Positions 36,000-45,822 of a DNA stretch of 64,000 bases are shown in pieces. Numbering within the stretch: position 1 is the first letter of the stretch; every line of letters starts with the position of its first letter. The DNA is from Paenibacillus taiwanensis DSM 18679 (GTDB lineage: Bacteria; Bacillota; Bacilli; Paenibacillales; Paenibacillaceae). The notes under the pieces were generated by a model. It was not told where the DNA came from and ran no database searches. It saw only the letters and a program-made list of their open reading frames with translations. A program made the translations under genes and the position numbers. The stretch covers positions 583,705-647,704 of the forward strand of contig NZ_KE384306.1 of assembly GCF_000425125.1 (NCBI RefSeq). Direction: 5' to 3'.

Positions 36000-36527
36000 T
36001 TAATGAGTAGCTGTGAAAGATGTAATGCGTGCGAAATATTGGTCATAGGTAAAGTTTAATGGATACACAAGACTGTACGTATTTGGGCCTACGTTTTTTC
36101 CAGTAACATCTACGCTGCCCCCAAAATAAAAGGCTTGCCATATAAATTTAGAGCAATAGTTCGGATTGAGTGTGCCTAGCTTATCAAGTATACTAATCGA
36201 ATATTCGGTGGCTCTCCAGTAATTTTGCTCAGCCCACTTTGCTGCTTTTGTATAGTCAAAGTAACGAGCTCTGTAAACTGCTATCTTCTCACCTGCGTTA
36301 TGTCTTCCCATGTACGTTTCAATAGTATCATTGATCCCACCGCCGTTTGCGTCACTAACGGGAGTTACATGATAAATTCGATAATCTGAGCCGACAATAC
36401 CTACATGCCCGACAACAGCTGCTGAACCATAAAGGGACTTGTTTGAATATAGCACGTCTCCAACTACCATTTTAGTATTCGTGCCCGGATATGTAGGAGT
36501 AATTTCTGCTGGAATTAAAGCTGCAAT
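36000..36527 (-). pseudogene. NlpC/P60- or YiiX-like papain-fold hydrolase, N-terminus lost
   Basis: The open stretch begins after an in-frame TAA and has no start codon until an internal ATG at 36470. The part before that ATG (IAALIPAEITPTYPGTNTK) reads like the end of a signal peptide plus mature N-terminus. The domain has VVGDVLYSN, VGHVGIVGSDYRIYHVTP (His region), and NPNYCSKFIWQAFYFGG, where the Cys would be the nucleophile if the permuted order of YiiX-like amidases applies. The translation-start and signal-peptide region appears destroyed, so I treat it as a damaged secreted hydrolase. A protein from the internal ATG (156 residues) would stay in the cytoplasm. Confidence 0.6.
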
Positions 36528-36799
36528 TTACTGAACTCAGGAGATTTTATATCATCCATATATAACTATATTATTCATATTAATAACATTCAACGAACGT
36601 TATATAAAGTTTGTATAAAATTATCAACCTCGGGCTAGAACTTCCATAGTTTCGCTTAGTTCGTGGACAAATGTGGAAATAACCAGTCGCCGGTACAATA
36701 CCGACAACTGGCTTGCTTAAACTTGTAAGGTGTTTTGATCCCTGTCTCACAGACGGGGGTCAGTCCCTAATTAAGATAGGGGTCTTTCTTTACCTATCA
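36528..36799. other. Gene-free stretch with one inverted repeat
   Basis: AT-rich DNA. An imperfect inverted repeat lies at 36683-36711 (CCAGTCGCCGG / CCGACAACTGG). A G/C-rich segment at 36750-36770 could end the minus-strand gene at 36800. No coding frame is supported. Confidence 0.4.
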
Positions 36800-37066
36800 C
36801 TATTCCACGAGTAGTGATATCCAAATGAATAGCACATACGCCAAAGTAACCACTCCAATTACACTCAAGGGAATTAGCCATAGTAAATGTGTTTTAAACG
36901 GTTGAAGTCTATACAATAACTTTTTATTAGTAGGTAGCAACTCATAACGCATGTTCTCTATCATTTTTTCAAACTTCTCTTCTTCGACATGTTGGAGTTC
37001 GTCCCAAAGTTGTGCGTAACTAGCCTTATATTCATCTAAAGTTGAACTATCTTTTAAAAGAGCCAT
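36800..37066 (-). CDS. Small membrane protein of unknown function
   Basis: An 88-residue protein: a charged, helical N-terminal half (residues 1-58, rich in Glu and Lys) followed by one hydrophobic segment (LLWLIPLSVIGVVTLAYVLF, ~62-84). The minus-strand ATG at 37066 follows GGGATGGTGGTATGA, a moderate ribosome binding site. I do not recognise a family. Tail-anchored topology with the charged part in the cytoplasm is a guess. Confidence 0.55.
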   Translation of the reverse strand: MALLKDSSTLDEYKASYAQLWDELQHVEEEKFEKMIENMRYELLPTNKKLLYRLQPFKTHLLWLIPLSVIGVVTLAYVLFIWISLLVE

Positions 37067-37172
37067 TCATACCACCATCCCGACTTCGTAGTCCCAATCA
37101 CAAATCGCCCATTATCCCCTCTGGATTATTATACCACATTTATACATCGGATAACGAAAGGTGGACAGTCGC

Positions 37173-37307
37173 GTGAAAGAAAAGATCGAGGACGTTCGAT
37201 CCCTGCTCAACGTGTCGTATAAAGAAGGCACTAGCTTGACCGATGGTAGAATGCTAAAGCTAAGTCAGCTCCTTGATAAAATTCTAATATTGGGGGTGGC
37301 TGTGTAG
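37173..37307 (+). CDS. Spo0E-like aspartyl-phosphate phosphatase, very small
   Basis: A 44-codon gene. The sequence starts MKEKIEDVRSLLN and contains the Spo0E-family signature SQLLDKIL (SxxLDxxI, residues ~34-41) preceded by one short helix, giving the two-helix hairpin of this family. Members dephosphorylate Spo0A~P and so delay sporulation. The GTG at 37173 has AAAGGTGG eight bases upstream. Single gene between two minus-strand genes. Confidence 0.75.
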   Translation: MKEKIEDVRSLLNVSYKEGTSLTDGRMLKLSQLLDKILILGVAV

Positions 37308-37373
37308 ATCGTCCGTCTAGGGCTATCCTAGCGCCTCTCACAACGTCCCTAAGCCTATGCGAGTTAGTAGAAA

Positions 37374-37399
37374 GGGAAAAAGCCAGCTATTCGCTGGCT
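37374..37399 (-). terminator. Intrinsic terminator of the upstream immunity-like gene
   Basis: Stem AGCCAGC/GCTGGCT (37381-37387, 37393-37399); on the minus strand it is followed by TTTTTCCC. It overlaps the last codon of the gene. Confidence 0.75.
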
Positions 37400-37896
37400 C
37401 CTTTGAGAAAGTCGTAGTAATTTGGACCACATATGAGTACGCTCTCGAAGTAAAGATATTTTTTTTCGTCTTCTTGGATAGATGGCAGTAGCTCCTTGAA
37501 CCAATCCTCATGAATATCGTTCTCGTTGAACACACTGGGTCGCCAAAAAGCGATACCAATGTCGGCAAATACATAGGAGTATCCAGTTGCCGAATCGCAA
37601 TCTCGTAAGTATTTTGATGTGGAATCTATTTTTTCGATTAATTCAGGTGCTTTGGTGGCAAACACATCGTATTTGTCCCAAAGGAATTTCACTTGTGTTG
37701 CTCCGTTGTGTATTTCACAAGAAATTAGTGTCCCATCCTCAGCATACTCCGTCTTGAAAAGACCCTCAAAGATTCGATTTATGGAGTCATCATACTTGGC
37801 TGAATACGCTTGTATGCATACGTTTACCTCTTCTTTTGTCATTCCAAGTTCTATCGTACCAATAGAATGACCGGGCCTAATAATTATATTGTCCAT
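37387..37896 (-). CDS. Putative immunity protein, paralogue A
   Basis: A 169-residue cytoplasmic, acidic protein clearly homologous to the product at 39235-39720: both open MD(N/D)I.I(R/K)P..SIGTI.LGMT..EV, share a G.A/LSFWR-type segment (IGIAFWRPSVFNENDI here) and end with LYFES/MYFES. No known family is certain. Because the two copies flank a secreted nuclease-like gene, immunity or orphan immunity is inferred. It diverges from the toxin gene across 240 bases. Start supported by GGAGAGGTGTACGG. Confidence 0.6.
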   Translation of the reverse strand: MDNIIIRPGHSIGTIELGMTKEEVNVCIQAYSAKYDDSINRIFEGLFKTEYAEDGTLISCEIHNGATQVKFLWDKYDVFATKAPELIEKIDSTSKYLRDCDSATGYSYVFADIGIAFWRPSVFNENDIHEDWFKELLPSIQEDEKKYLYFESVLICGPNYYDFLKGASE

Positions 37897-38136
37897 CCGT
37901 ACACCTCTCCTAGTCTTATTGTAAATTATGATCTCATTCTACCAGAAGCAGGAACGCGAACAAGCACGAAAATAAATCGGGTATTACCGCAATTTCATTG
38001 CGTGACCGCTGCGCGAACCCTTGCGCGAACACAGGGTAAATGTTACCTAAATACTACCAATGATAATATAAATAGTATACAGTAGTGAGCTACCATTGTT
38101 GATGATTTGAAAAATATGGATAGAGGTGGTATCGCA

Positions 38137-39210
38137 ATGAAGAAAAGGTTTTTGCTATTTTTGGTTTTGTTGTTGACCCTAGTCACAATCGTTCCGACCG
38201 CGTTTGCAGAGAACGGGGAAACATCCTTCCCTACCCTAGAAGTAATTGCTTCCGAAGTTGGAACAAGCCATGAGTTAATCGATGCTAAGGAAATTGATAG
38301 TCATCCAGACGTGAAGGCATTTATAATTGATAAGGGGTACTCGCAAGAACTTCAAAATGGAAACTTGTCCAATATAGAGCTGGCTGCAAGATTTAACATC
38401 CAAGCAAGGGCTGTCGAAGGTCTTAGCGCAGATAGAGTCAATGAATTGGTGCAGAAGTATAACCTTGATGAAAGACAGCCTGTAGTAATGAATTACGAGC
38501 AGCACTTTTTTGTAGAACGCGATTCACAGAATCTTGTTAGTAATGTGTGGTCACTAAACTATATAACCTCTGATGCTGGCATTACTGTGTCATTGATCAA
38601 TGTAGGTACTGATTCAATCGACAGTATCGCGGGTACACTTAAAAAGTACGAAATTAGTAAAGCCACATGGTCGCAGACATTAACTTCTAGCTTTAACAAA
38701 ACTTCTGTAAACTCCGGGATAGTACACAACTGGATCACTCCCAAAAATAAAGTATCCGATTATTTTGGATACAACATTACCCTAAAAGAAGATGGAAGTA
38801 TGTACCAGTACAACCTTGCTGATCGCAAATACCAACGATACAACTTTCAATGCGGCATCTATAAAAATATGGAGCCACTTGGCGGTGAGAGACACCATAT
38901 CGTTTCTAAGAAGGCTTTAACAGACGCAGGCTATAACGCCGACACGGCCGCAGCACTCCGAATGATTTTTAGAGATCATGAAAAAACTCCGAACTGGGGA
39001 AATTCAGCAGCTTCGAAAGTTTATCAGGCTGAGGAATTAAGATTGTTAAAGGCTAAGAAGTTTACAGAGTTATTAACTATGGAAGCAGCTTCTTTCAGGA
39101 GCCTACCAGACGGCGAGGTTCCTGCTAGATTCAGCAATCTGGAACAAAAATATTATCCTGAATTACTTGTCACGTTGGATATCGCAGATAGATACTTTGG
39201 AAACAACTAG
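38137..39210 (+). CDS. Secreted toxin-like protein with C-terminal HNH-type motif
   Basis: A 357-residue protein with a Sec signal peptide (KKRFLLFLVLLLTLVTIVP, probable cleavage after TAFA near residue 25). The central region (~30-240) is unrecognised. The C-terminal ~110 residues start GGERHHIVSKKALTDAG (E251, H253, H254) and continue with RDHEKTPNWGNSAASKVYQAEE, resembling HNH/Endo VII-like toxin domains of polymorphic toxins. The frame opens at 38107, but the ATG at 38137 has AGAGGTGG upstream and begins the signal peptide. A homologous pair of small genes flanks it, the usual toxin-immunity layout. Nuclease activity is inferred. Confidence 0.65.
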   Translation: MKKRFLLFLVLLLTLVTIVPTAFAENGETSFPTLEVIASEVGTSHELIDAKEIDSHPDVKAFIIDKGYSQELQNGNLSNIELAARFNIQARAVEGLSADRVNELVQKYNLDERQPVVMNYEQHFFVERDSQNLVSNVWSLNYITSDAGITVSLINVGTDSIDSIAGTLKKYEISKATWSQTLTSSFNKTSVNSGIVHNWITPKNKVSDYFGYNITLKEDGSMYQYNLADRKYQRYNFQCGIYKNMEPLGGERHHIVSKKALTDAGYNADTAAALRMIFRDHEKTPNWGNSAASKVYQAEELRLLKAKKFTELLTMEAASFRSLPDGEVPARFSNLEQKYYPELLVTLDIADRYFGNN

Positions 39211-39234
39211 ATTATTGCTTTAAGGAGGCCCTAA

Positions 39235-39720
39235 ATGGACGATATACTTATTAAGCCTGCGGATTCAATCGGTACTATACGATTAGGTATGACGCAAGCG
39301 GAAGTATTAGAGTGTATCCAAGAATATAAGTCCAAGTACCCTATGGGGGAAGGAAATGAATATTATTTTGATCAAGCTTTTAAACTCGAATATGGCCCCG
39401 ACGAAAAGGTTTCAGGGATCACCATAGACAGGGAACTAAGACATAATCTTAACTGCATGTGCTTTGGGATTAACATATTTACAATTAGAGCTGAAGAAGT
39501 GGGCTTAATAATAGATCAAGTGGCAAAGTATGATCGAGAAAAGGCTAAGCATGGATTTTTATATGAATATCCTGAGTTGGGACTTTCATTCTGGAGATCG
39601 AACGTATTCACCGAAGCCGATATGCAAAAGGAATGGTTTTTAGCTAAAAGACCAGAAGAGCAAGCGGACGACCTTTTATACATGTATTTTGAAAGTGTAA
39701 GGGTGTATTGTCCTGAATGA
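39235..39720 (+). CDS. Putative immunity protein, paralogue B
   Basis: A 161-residue acidic protein starting 25 bases after the toxin-like gene with AAGGAGG upstream; same family as the minus-strand gene at 37387-37896 (see the shared IRLGMTQAEV and LGLSFWRSNVFTEADM segments). Directly downstream of the toxin on the same strand, it is the likely cognate immunity protein, with the divergent copy an older or second specificity. The family name is not known to me. Confidence 0.65.
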   Translation: MDDILIKPADSIGTIRLGMTQAEVLECIQEYKSKYPMGEGNEYYFDQAFKLEYGPDEKVSGITIDRELRHNLNCMCFGINIFTIRAEEVGLIIDQVAKYDREKAKHGFLYEYPELGLSFWRSNVFTEADMQKEWFLAKRPEEQADDLLYMYFESVRVYCPE

Positions 39721-39725
39721 AAAGA

Positions 39726-39768
39726 AAGAGGCCAAGCAGTCGAAGGACAGACGCTTGGCCTCTTCTTA
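39726..39768 (+). terminator. Intrinsic terminator of the toxin-immunity operon
   Basis: A 12-bp perfect stem AAGAGGCCAAGC / GCTTGGCCTCTT with a 15-base loop, followed by CTTAATG. The T-tract is weak. Confidence 0.7.
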
Positions 39769-39881
39769 ATGTAAATATAGTCATTAATAGTAATTAAGTA
39801 CCTGTTAATTAATGTATGATAATGTTACCATGAAAAGGAAACTATATGTCTGGGGGAGGATCACATCTAAGGAGGTAAAGA

Positions 39882-40340
39882 ATGAAGGAGAAAACTTTTC
39901 AAATATCACGCCTCATCATTTCGTGTTTAATGATTGTTGTATTCCTAGCTGCTTGTTCCCAGGAAAGTAGTAATAAGGGGAAGGCCATCTCAGAATTAGA
40001 CAAGGTAAAAGATGTAACGGTCTCATTTTTTAATGCCATGCAAAATTACAGTGACTATGACACCTACATGAGATTATCCGAAGATGAGAGATTTGAAAGT
40101 ATTGACGAGAGGGCAAAAGTTATGAAGGGCGCATTTTCAGAGCCAGACAAATACGAGATGCTTACTAGTTATGTGGTTCAGAAGTATACCCCCATCAGTC
40201 AAACGGAATACCACGCAGTAGTTAGCCAAACTTTTAAAGATGTCGGGGAAGCACCTGCATATGCTTTTCCTGTAGTAAAGAAAGGTGATAAGTGGGTAGT
40301 TGTTATTGAACGAATTCAGTTACTAACATCGAGTATTTGA
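39882..40340 (+). CDS. Lipoprotein of unknown function, shorter of two paralogues
   Basis: A 152-residue lipoprotein: signal helix LIISCLMIVVFLAAC with lipobox LAAC (Cys ~25), then a small alpha+beta domain (VTVSFFNAMQNYSDYDTYM ... VMKGAFSEPDKYEM ... YAFPVVKKGDKWVVVIERI). The next locus (40483-41357) encodes the same domain followed by about 130 further residues. After the stop here, another frame still shows a short match to that longer paralogue (NENITVIKRKLN), so this copy has probably lost its C-terminal half. Start supported by AAGGAGGTAAAG. Confidence 0.7.
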   Translation: MKEKTFQISRLIISCLMIVVFLAACSQESSNKGKAISELDKVKDVTVSFFNAMQNYSDYDTYMRLSEDERFESIDERAKVMKGAFSEPDKYEMLTSYVVQKYTPISQTEYHAVVSQTFKDVGEAPAYAFPVVKKGDKWVVVIERIQLLTSSI

Positions 40341-40482
40341 AAAATAATAAAAATAAAATCCTCTCATCACCACGAGTGACCGTTTTAGCTAAAAATGAAA
40401 ATATAACCGTTATTAAAAGGAAATTAAACTAGGATACGTTCATTGATTAATGGATATTACACCCAAAATTTGTAGGTTATAT

Positions 40483-41357
40483 ATGTACAGAAAGTTAGTT
40501 TCCACCTTACTAGCATATACAATCTTTCTCACTTTTTTTCCGCTGTTGGGAGTGCAGCAGCAAGTAATAACGAAAATGATGAGTATGAACAGGTTAAAAG
40601 TGTATCATTCAAATTTTTTGAAGCCCTAAAAAACTATAGTGACTACACATCATATATTGAATCGTCAATAGATTTAAGATTCACGTCAAGTGATCGGCAA
40701 AAGGTTATGAAGGGTGCATTTTCAGAAACATCAAAATATGATGATCTAACAGATTATGAAATCAAGATATCAGAAAAAAGTGATGACCTCTGTAGTATAA
40801 CTGTTAAACAAACATTTGAGGACGAAGGACAACTTCCTGCCTACGACCTTCCAGTTATTAAGAAAGGTGTAGAGTGGTTTGTTGTAATTGAGAACATTAT
40901 TGTCCAGACTTCAAGCTATAAGAATAGTACAGCAGCAAAAGCACTATCCTCCGGAGGAACACCTTCTGAAATACTTGCCTCGAATGATGACATAACTGTA
41001 ATTAGAAGAAGCGTAAATCTGGACGCCCTACCCTTCCAATCTCAGCAATCTGATGTAATTGAGACATTGGCATCCTCGAAGGCTTTCTATGATAAAGCCT
41101 TATATAATTATGTTTATACAACTGTAACAGACTATTTTATTGCGGAAAATCCTAACTCAAACACAACGGTTAAAGGATACCAATATACATGCCCCACAGA
41201 TACTCCGGATTGCGCTAAGAAAGCTTGGATCGGATATCATCTGATGAAGGTCAGTGGATCAACTACATTGAACGTGAGTAGCCTGTCCAATTGGGGGAAC
41301 TGTCGGGCGGCTGCTCGACCTCTCCTTAATGTATATCATTTAGAACCTACTAATTAG
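40483..41357 (+). pseudogene. Paralogous secreted protein with a frameshift in a 7-T tract
   Basis: ATG at 40483 begins a signal peptide (MYRKLVSTLLAYTIFLTF). A run of seven T (40533-40539) falls at its end, and the homologous domain continues in the neighbouring frame (FSAVGSAAASNNE ... NYSDYTSYIESS ... KVMKGAFSE) to the stop at 41357. The C-terminal extension has TCPTDTPDC and GNCRAAARPL, suggesting a disulfide-stabilised surface domain. One base gained or lost in the T tract would restore a protein of about 290 residues. It could be a decaying gene or a slippage-switched one. Confidence 0.6.
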
Positions 41358-41372
41358 GAGGACTTGTTACGT

Positions 41373-41552
41373 ATGAATAATGATCATAAAGATCCAAATC
41401 ATTTTGGAAATCGTTTAAGTACAGTTGAGCAACAAATAAACTTGCGAAACAAAGAATGGAAGTTAATGAAGTTATTCCTCTTTGTTATTACAGCATTGTT
41501 TTTGTTATTATTTTCAATAGGAGTAGTTCAATTTATATCAGGTGGTTCATAA
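41373..41552 (+). CDS. Small single-pass membrane protein
   Basis: A 59-residue protein: charged N-terminal half, possibly coiled (NRLSTVEQQINLRNKEWKL), then one membrane helix (LFLFVITALFLLLFSIGVV). AGGAGG lies 11 bases before the ATG at 41373, 15 bases after the preceding stop, so it is probably co-transcribed with the paralogous secreted protein. No family is recognised; haemolysin-XhlA-like topology is a possible comparison only. Confidence 0.5.
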   Translation: MNNDHKDPNHFGNRLSTVEQQINLRNKEWKLMKLFLFVITALFLLLFSIGVVQFISGGS

Positions 41553-41640
41553 TGTTGTGAATTGCAATGTGTCTACTTACAACCGTCTTTTGAACTCACT
41601 TAAACGAATTGTTCTTAATAACAAAAAAGTAGTTGATCCA

Positions 41641-42912
41641 TTAATGCAAATCATTCAAGGACAAGACCTCTCCACTTACGGCGTGTACACCGAAATGGCA
41701 ATCCAATTTGCCGCACAGTACATACTTTTTCTGGGCTGCATTGTAAACGTAAACAGGTGATAGTTCAATCTTGTCTGTAAGCTTGAAGTAAGCTTCCTCG
41801 TGGCTAACCTGAACATCTTCTGCGCTCTCAAATGTATCAAACATACGAAGCAATGTTATGTTGTCCATATGATTTACGACAGCATCACGGTCCGTATCGA
41901 TGAACAGCAGCAGTTTACGTGCAAACAAATGCTTGGTTGTTTCCCGAGTCCGGAGTACCGCTTGAATATATCCTCGCTCGCGATGCAACGTCTTGAGCAC
42001 CCATTTTCCGGAATCGTCAGGATACAGCTGAGCCATTGCTTTTTTTACCGCCTCCATACATTTCGCTTGTTCCTCTATTGTAATGGGATAGGTATCAGGA
42101 TGAGGCTCACATACAGCAGCCTGCTCGAAGGTAATGATTTCTGGCTCATTTAGGGCTATTCTTTCAAAAGGTTCGATTTGTTGATCCGTCCACTCCACAA
42201 CATGATCAATCGTGAGATGAGCTTGTGTGTCCGCTACGAGCTGCATTGGAATGGTCGCTAGTCCATCACTTGTCACATACGTTTCTTCCATTGCATACAA
42301 CGGGATGTGTCGCTGCTGTTCTTGAGCGGGATATTCCAGCAGCTTTAATTGACGTTTAGCAAGGGATTCTACTTTATGAAGGGATAGCGAAAACAACTCT
42401 GTTTGTACAAAAGATGCCCGCGGATATTGACCATATATCGAATACTGCACCAGTTTTCCCTCATAATTGAATTTAACCTCGATCTGTCCGGAAGGCGCAA
42501 TGGGAGTGCCATCTATAGACAGGTAAAATTGGAAGCGGTCCTCTTGTTGATTTAATAAGTGAAACTGCTGGCCATAAACGAGCGCGGATTCCGTCTCCAC
42601 CCATTTCACCAGTTCATTTAAGCTAATAGGTGAGCAAATCGGTCCATTTGCATAAGAAGTGTTTTGTACAAAGATGACACTTCTATATTGACCGGTGCTT
42701 AATTCATATTGAATGACGGCTGTCCCTGCAGGGTTTATGCCTTCCTCTACCTGCTCCGGCAGGTGTGTCGGATACCACTCCATACTTAGAGTATAGATCG
42801 TCTCCTGAAACCTGTTTACGTCTCGATAAAGTTCGTGCTGTCGTAAATAATAGTTGTCCAATCCGAATTTGAGCTTCGTAGCTTCTACGATTTGTTTCAT
42901 TTTATTTTCCAT
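41641..42912 (-). CDS. PepSY/YcdB-like domain protein
   Basis: A 424-residue protein with two repeated alpha+beta units. FNYEGKLVQYSIYGQYP and LVYGQQFHLL near the middle, and TDKIELSPVYVYNAAQKKYVLCGKL with a terminal SGEVLSL motif, resemble the PepSY-like domains of YcdB/YcdC (DUF4901-type) proteins of Bacillales, which are uncharacterised. No signal peptide is seen with the ATG at 42912 (GAGGTGG upstream); the frame is open to 42978. Family call is moderate, function unknown. Confidence 0.6.
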   Translation of the reverse strand: MENKMKQIVEATKLKFGLDNYYLRQHELYRDVNRFQETIYTLSMEWYPTHLPEQVEEGINPAGTAVIQYELSTGQYRSVIFVQNTSYANGPICSPISLNELVKWVETESALVYGQQFHLLNQQEDRFQFYLSIDGTPIAPSGQIEVKFNYEGKLVQYSIYGQYPRASFVQTELFSLSLHKVESLAKRQLKLLEYPAQEQQRHIPLYAMEETYVTSDGLATIPMQLVADTQAHLTIDHVVEWTDQQIEPFERIALNEPEIITFEQAAVCEPHPDTYPITIEEQAKCMEAVKKAMAQLYPDDSGKWVLKTLHRERGYIQAVLRTRETTKHLFARKLLLFIDTDRDAVVNHMDNITLLRMFDTFESAEDVQVSHEEAYFKLTDKIELSPVYVYNAAQKKYVLCGKLDCHFGVHAVSGEVLSLNDLH

Positions 42913-43186
42913 AGTTGTCCACCTCGCCTCAAGATTACACCATAGTTCATTTATTCGTAAATGTACAGCAATCGTCACCGTATTCGCCTATATCTATATT
43001 ATGACTTCCGCATTCGTGCGAAATACGCTACAATATCTCGTAATAAAGGACAATATGAATTTTTGTGAACAAAAAGAATGAAATCTTCATATTTTCAACA
43101 CGGGAAAATAAGGTATATTCGAGATTTATGTGTAGATGAAATTAACCTTCTCTAGTAGAAGATGGCTTAACAGGCTGTTATCGGTC

Positions 43187-45792
43187 AAAGGTGCTCAATT
43201 TACATGATTTGCAGAGTTAACGCTCAATCAGTTGTTATTTGATCGCGAACAACAGTTGACTGAGACCGATTTGGTGTTATTGGAACACTATGATCATTGG
43301 TGCAAAGCACATCAACAAACGGATGTGCCTTACAGCGATCACCTTACATTGGTGGATATATTGGAACGTCAGGTTTTGCTAACATCTAATCAGCAACTCT
43401 GTTTGTGGATAGCAGTGATTAAGCCTACACATATGCTGAACTGCTGCAAATCGCTTGTTGCACAAATTAATGCAGGAGGGTGTTTGTCATGGTTCGTTTA
43501 TCGCTATCTGCTGTGAACGATCGGACGAGATGATGATGGTGTCGTGAGGGCATTGATGGGGGAGAAGCTTACGCACATAGACCCCCCAAATACCAAAAAG
43601 CCGTGGCGGAGACATGAGCGCATGTATCGCAAGGGTGATTTAGCTAAATGGAAGCTTGGTCCACTTATGGACACATAGCTTGACAGGAAAATCCGATGTG
43701 TCAGTCGGTTCGTTTGTGGCAGGACGCCCGGTTATGGAAGAAACGATTCGTATATTAGGTAGGTTGAATCAGGGCCAGTTTGCGAGTGAGGCGGCTTATT
43801 GGCATCATAAATTTGCAACGGCTCCTTCGCAATTGGTCAGCGCGTCACGTGCGTAAGCACGACCTACTGGCACGCCTATCGTGTACACGTATGTCGTTTC
43901 GTCAGCACAGGAGTGGCTTCGTATTGTGCGACAATCTGCGTAAGGGCTCGGCATGGTTTTACTTGGAGCTGTGACAAATCGAGTCAGTAGACTAACGGAA
44001 TTGTGCTATGATGGACATACGATCGATTTATTGGGAATGCCTACCTTTCTGGACAGCAGCCAGTCCAAATGAGGGCTAAATAAATGGATGTTTGTTTCTC
44101 TTCAAATGGACTAGGAAATGACCTTTAAGTATTCTCTGTCCAACATAAAATCAAGATGGGTAGAAGCGCAATCAAGTTTATCCGATGTATCGATTGGCGG
44201 AGCAAGTCAACTGGAACGTAGATACAGAAGGATGGCCTTGGAGTGGAATTCAGTTGAATTTTGACACTGTGTATGGAATATACGATTAATATGAGGACCA
44301 GCAGCTATCGAGTTATGCGGTCACTTATGGACTAGGGCGATTATATGCCAAGCTCAGTTGTTTCGGATTGAATCGCCTAGCTCTTGCACAGGGCTTCATC
44401 CACGTGCAAACGAACAGGCTGACAGTATTACGAGTGATTTGCTAGCTTACCGTAAATCACGCTTGCAAGTGAAGAGCAGTCGCTCCATAATCAGGAGCAA
44501 GGAGCACCTGCTAATGATCGATATGCATTACATCATTACGGATGGACAGTCCAATGAACAATTGTTAAAGCAACTGCACCAACTATACGACGAGACAGAC
44601 GAGGCCATTGGGATGGATTGCAAAGCAGACCATTCTGCTTCATTAGCTGATGTGCGGAATGGCAACGCAGCGCTGCATATGAGCAGCGATTGCTAGAGCA
44701 TGAAGCTTTCTGGCGGACGCCATTCGCAACCATTTCTGGACCGTTGGACTTGCCGACGGACTTTGAGCAGCCTGAGGACAAGCGCTTTAACAATAACTAT
44801 GCCTGTATGCACATTTCGCCAGAAGTGACTCTTCAGTTAAGGGAGTGGGCTCCCCAATTACATACAACTTTGTTTACACTTCTTTTGGAGCTTATCAATC
44901 CTTTCTTGCCAAATGGATAGGGCAATCAGACCTTGTTGTTGGTGTACCTGTTTCGGGTCACGATCAACCAAACCTAAATGGCATAATTTGCATGTTTGTC
45001 TAAACTGTGCCGATCCGACATCAAATAAACCGAGCATGGACGGTCGAGCAGTTTATAAATGAAGCTTCCAGCATTACCAAAGAGGCGTTATCTCATCATG
45101 CTTATCCTCTTGAACGCCTATTACACCATCTCTCATTAGAACGCGATTTATCGCGCAACCCACTGTTTCATACGATGTTCTCATTAATGCCCTATAACAT
45201 TGAGCGTATATTAACGACTAATAGTTTTTGAATAGTTCCTGCTATTCAATTGGCACGATGATCGCAGTGTTACAGATTGGCGGCTGCTTCGTGCCGATAG
45301 GTCCACACGGAGCGATTCCTGACTCTTATACATAATCCACAAATAACGATCGTTTCGTGGACTCCATTGCTGTTACAGCAATTAATCCGATATTTTCCTG
45401 CTCCGCATTCTATACGTTTATTCGTATCAGGGGGTGATGTACTTCATGCACAGCATGTGGACCGTCTCATTCAGACGAATAGAGTGTTTAACTCCTATGG
45501 GCCGACGGAAGCCACGGTGTGTACGACTTATCATTAATGTTTGGTAGAGGATGGTCCATAGAGTGGGTACGAGGCTCCATTGCACAACGTTTGCCTTCCT
45601 ATCCACCGACATAGTCATTTTTTAAGCAGGCGGTGATTCCATTACAATTATGGAGGCATACACAGTTAACGAGATTGGCGAAGCCTCTGTAATCGAAAGG
45701 TCACAATATACTACAGCCAGTGCCTCCGCACAGACTGTTACTCAGGAAGAGAATGCTGTCATTCAAGATTTGCTTTCCCAATTAAAATGGTA
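43187..45792 (+). pseudogene. Shredded non-ribosomal peptide synthetase remnant (C and A domains)
   Basis: Fragments in different frames, in megasynthase order. An inter-domain/A-domain start (LFDREQQLTETDLVLLEHYD, 43210-43400) is followed by A2-like YTYAELLQIACC; a condensation domain with its HHxxxDG motif changed to MHYIITDGQS (44520); C-domain tail YPLERLLHHLSLERDLSRNP (45100-45200); and an A domain with QIGGCFVPIGP (45275) and NSYGPTEATVCTTY (45500). Many stops and frame changes separate them. The last piece ends NAVIQDLLSQLKW with a stop at 45792. No functional enzyme can be made from it. Confidence 0.85.
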
Positions 45793-45822
45793 ATTACATA
45801 TTCCATAATGGAGGTAAGGAAA

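Noticed and set aside
41542..41760. 72-codon plus-strand frame overlapping the PepSY/YcdB-like gene
   Set aside because: It lies mostly opposite a much longer, domain-bearing minus-strand gene and has no homology signal.
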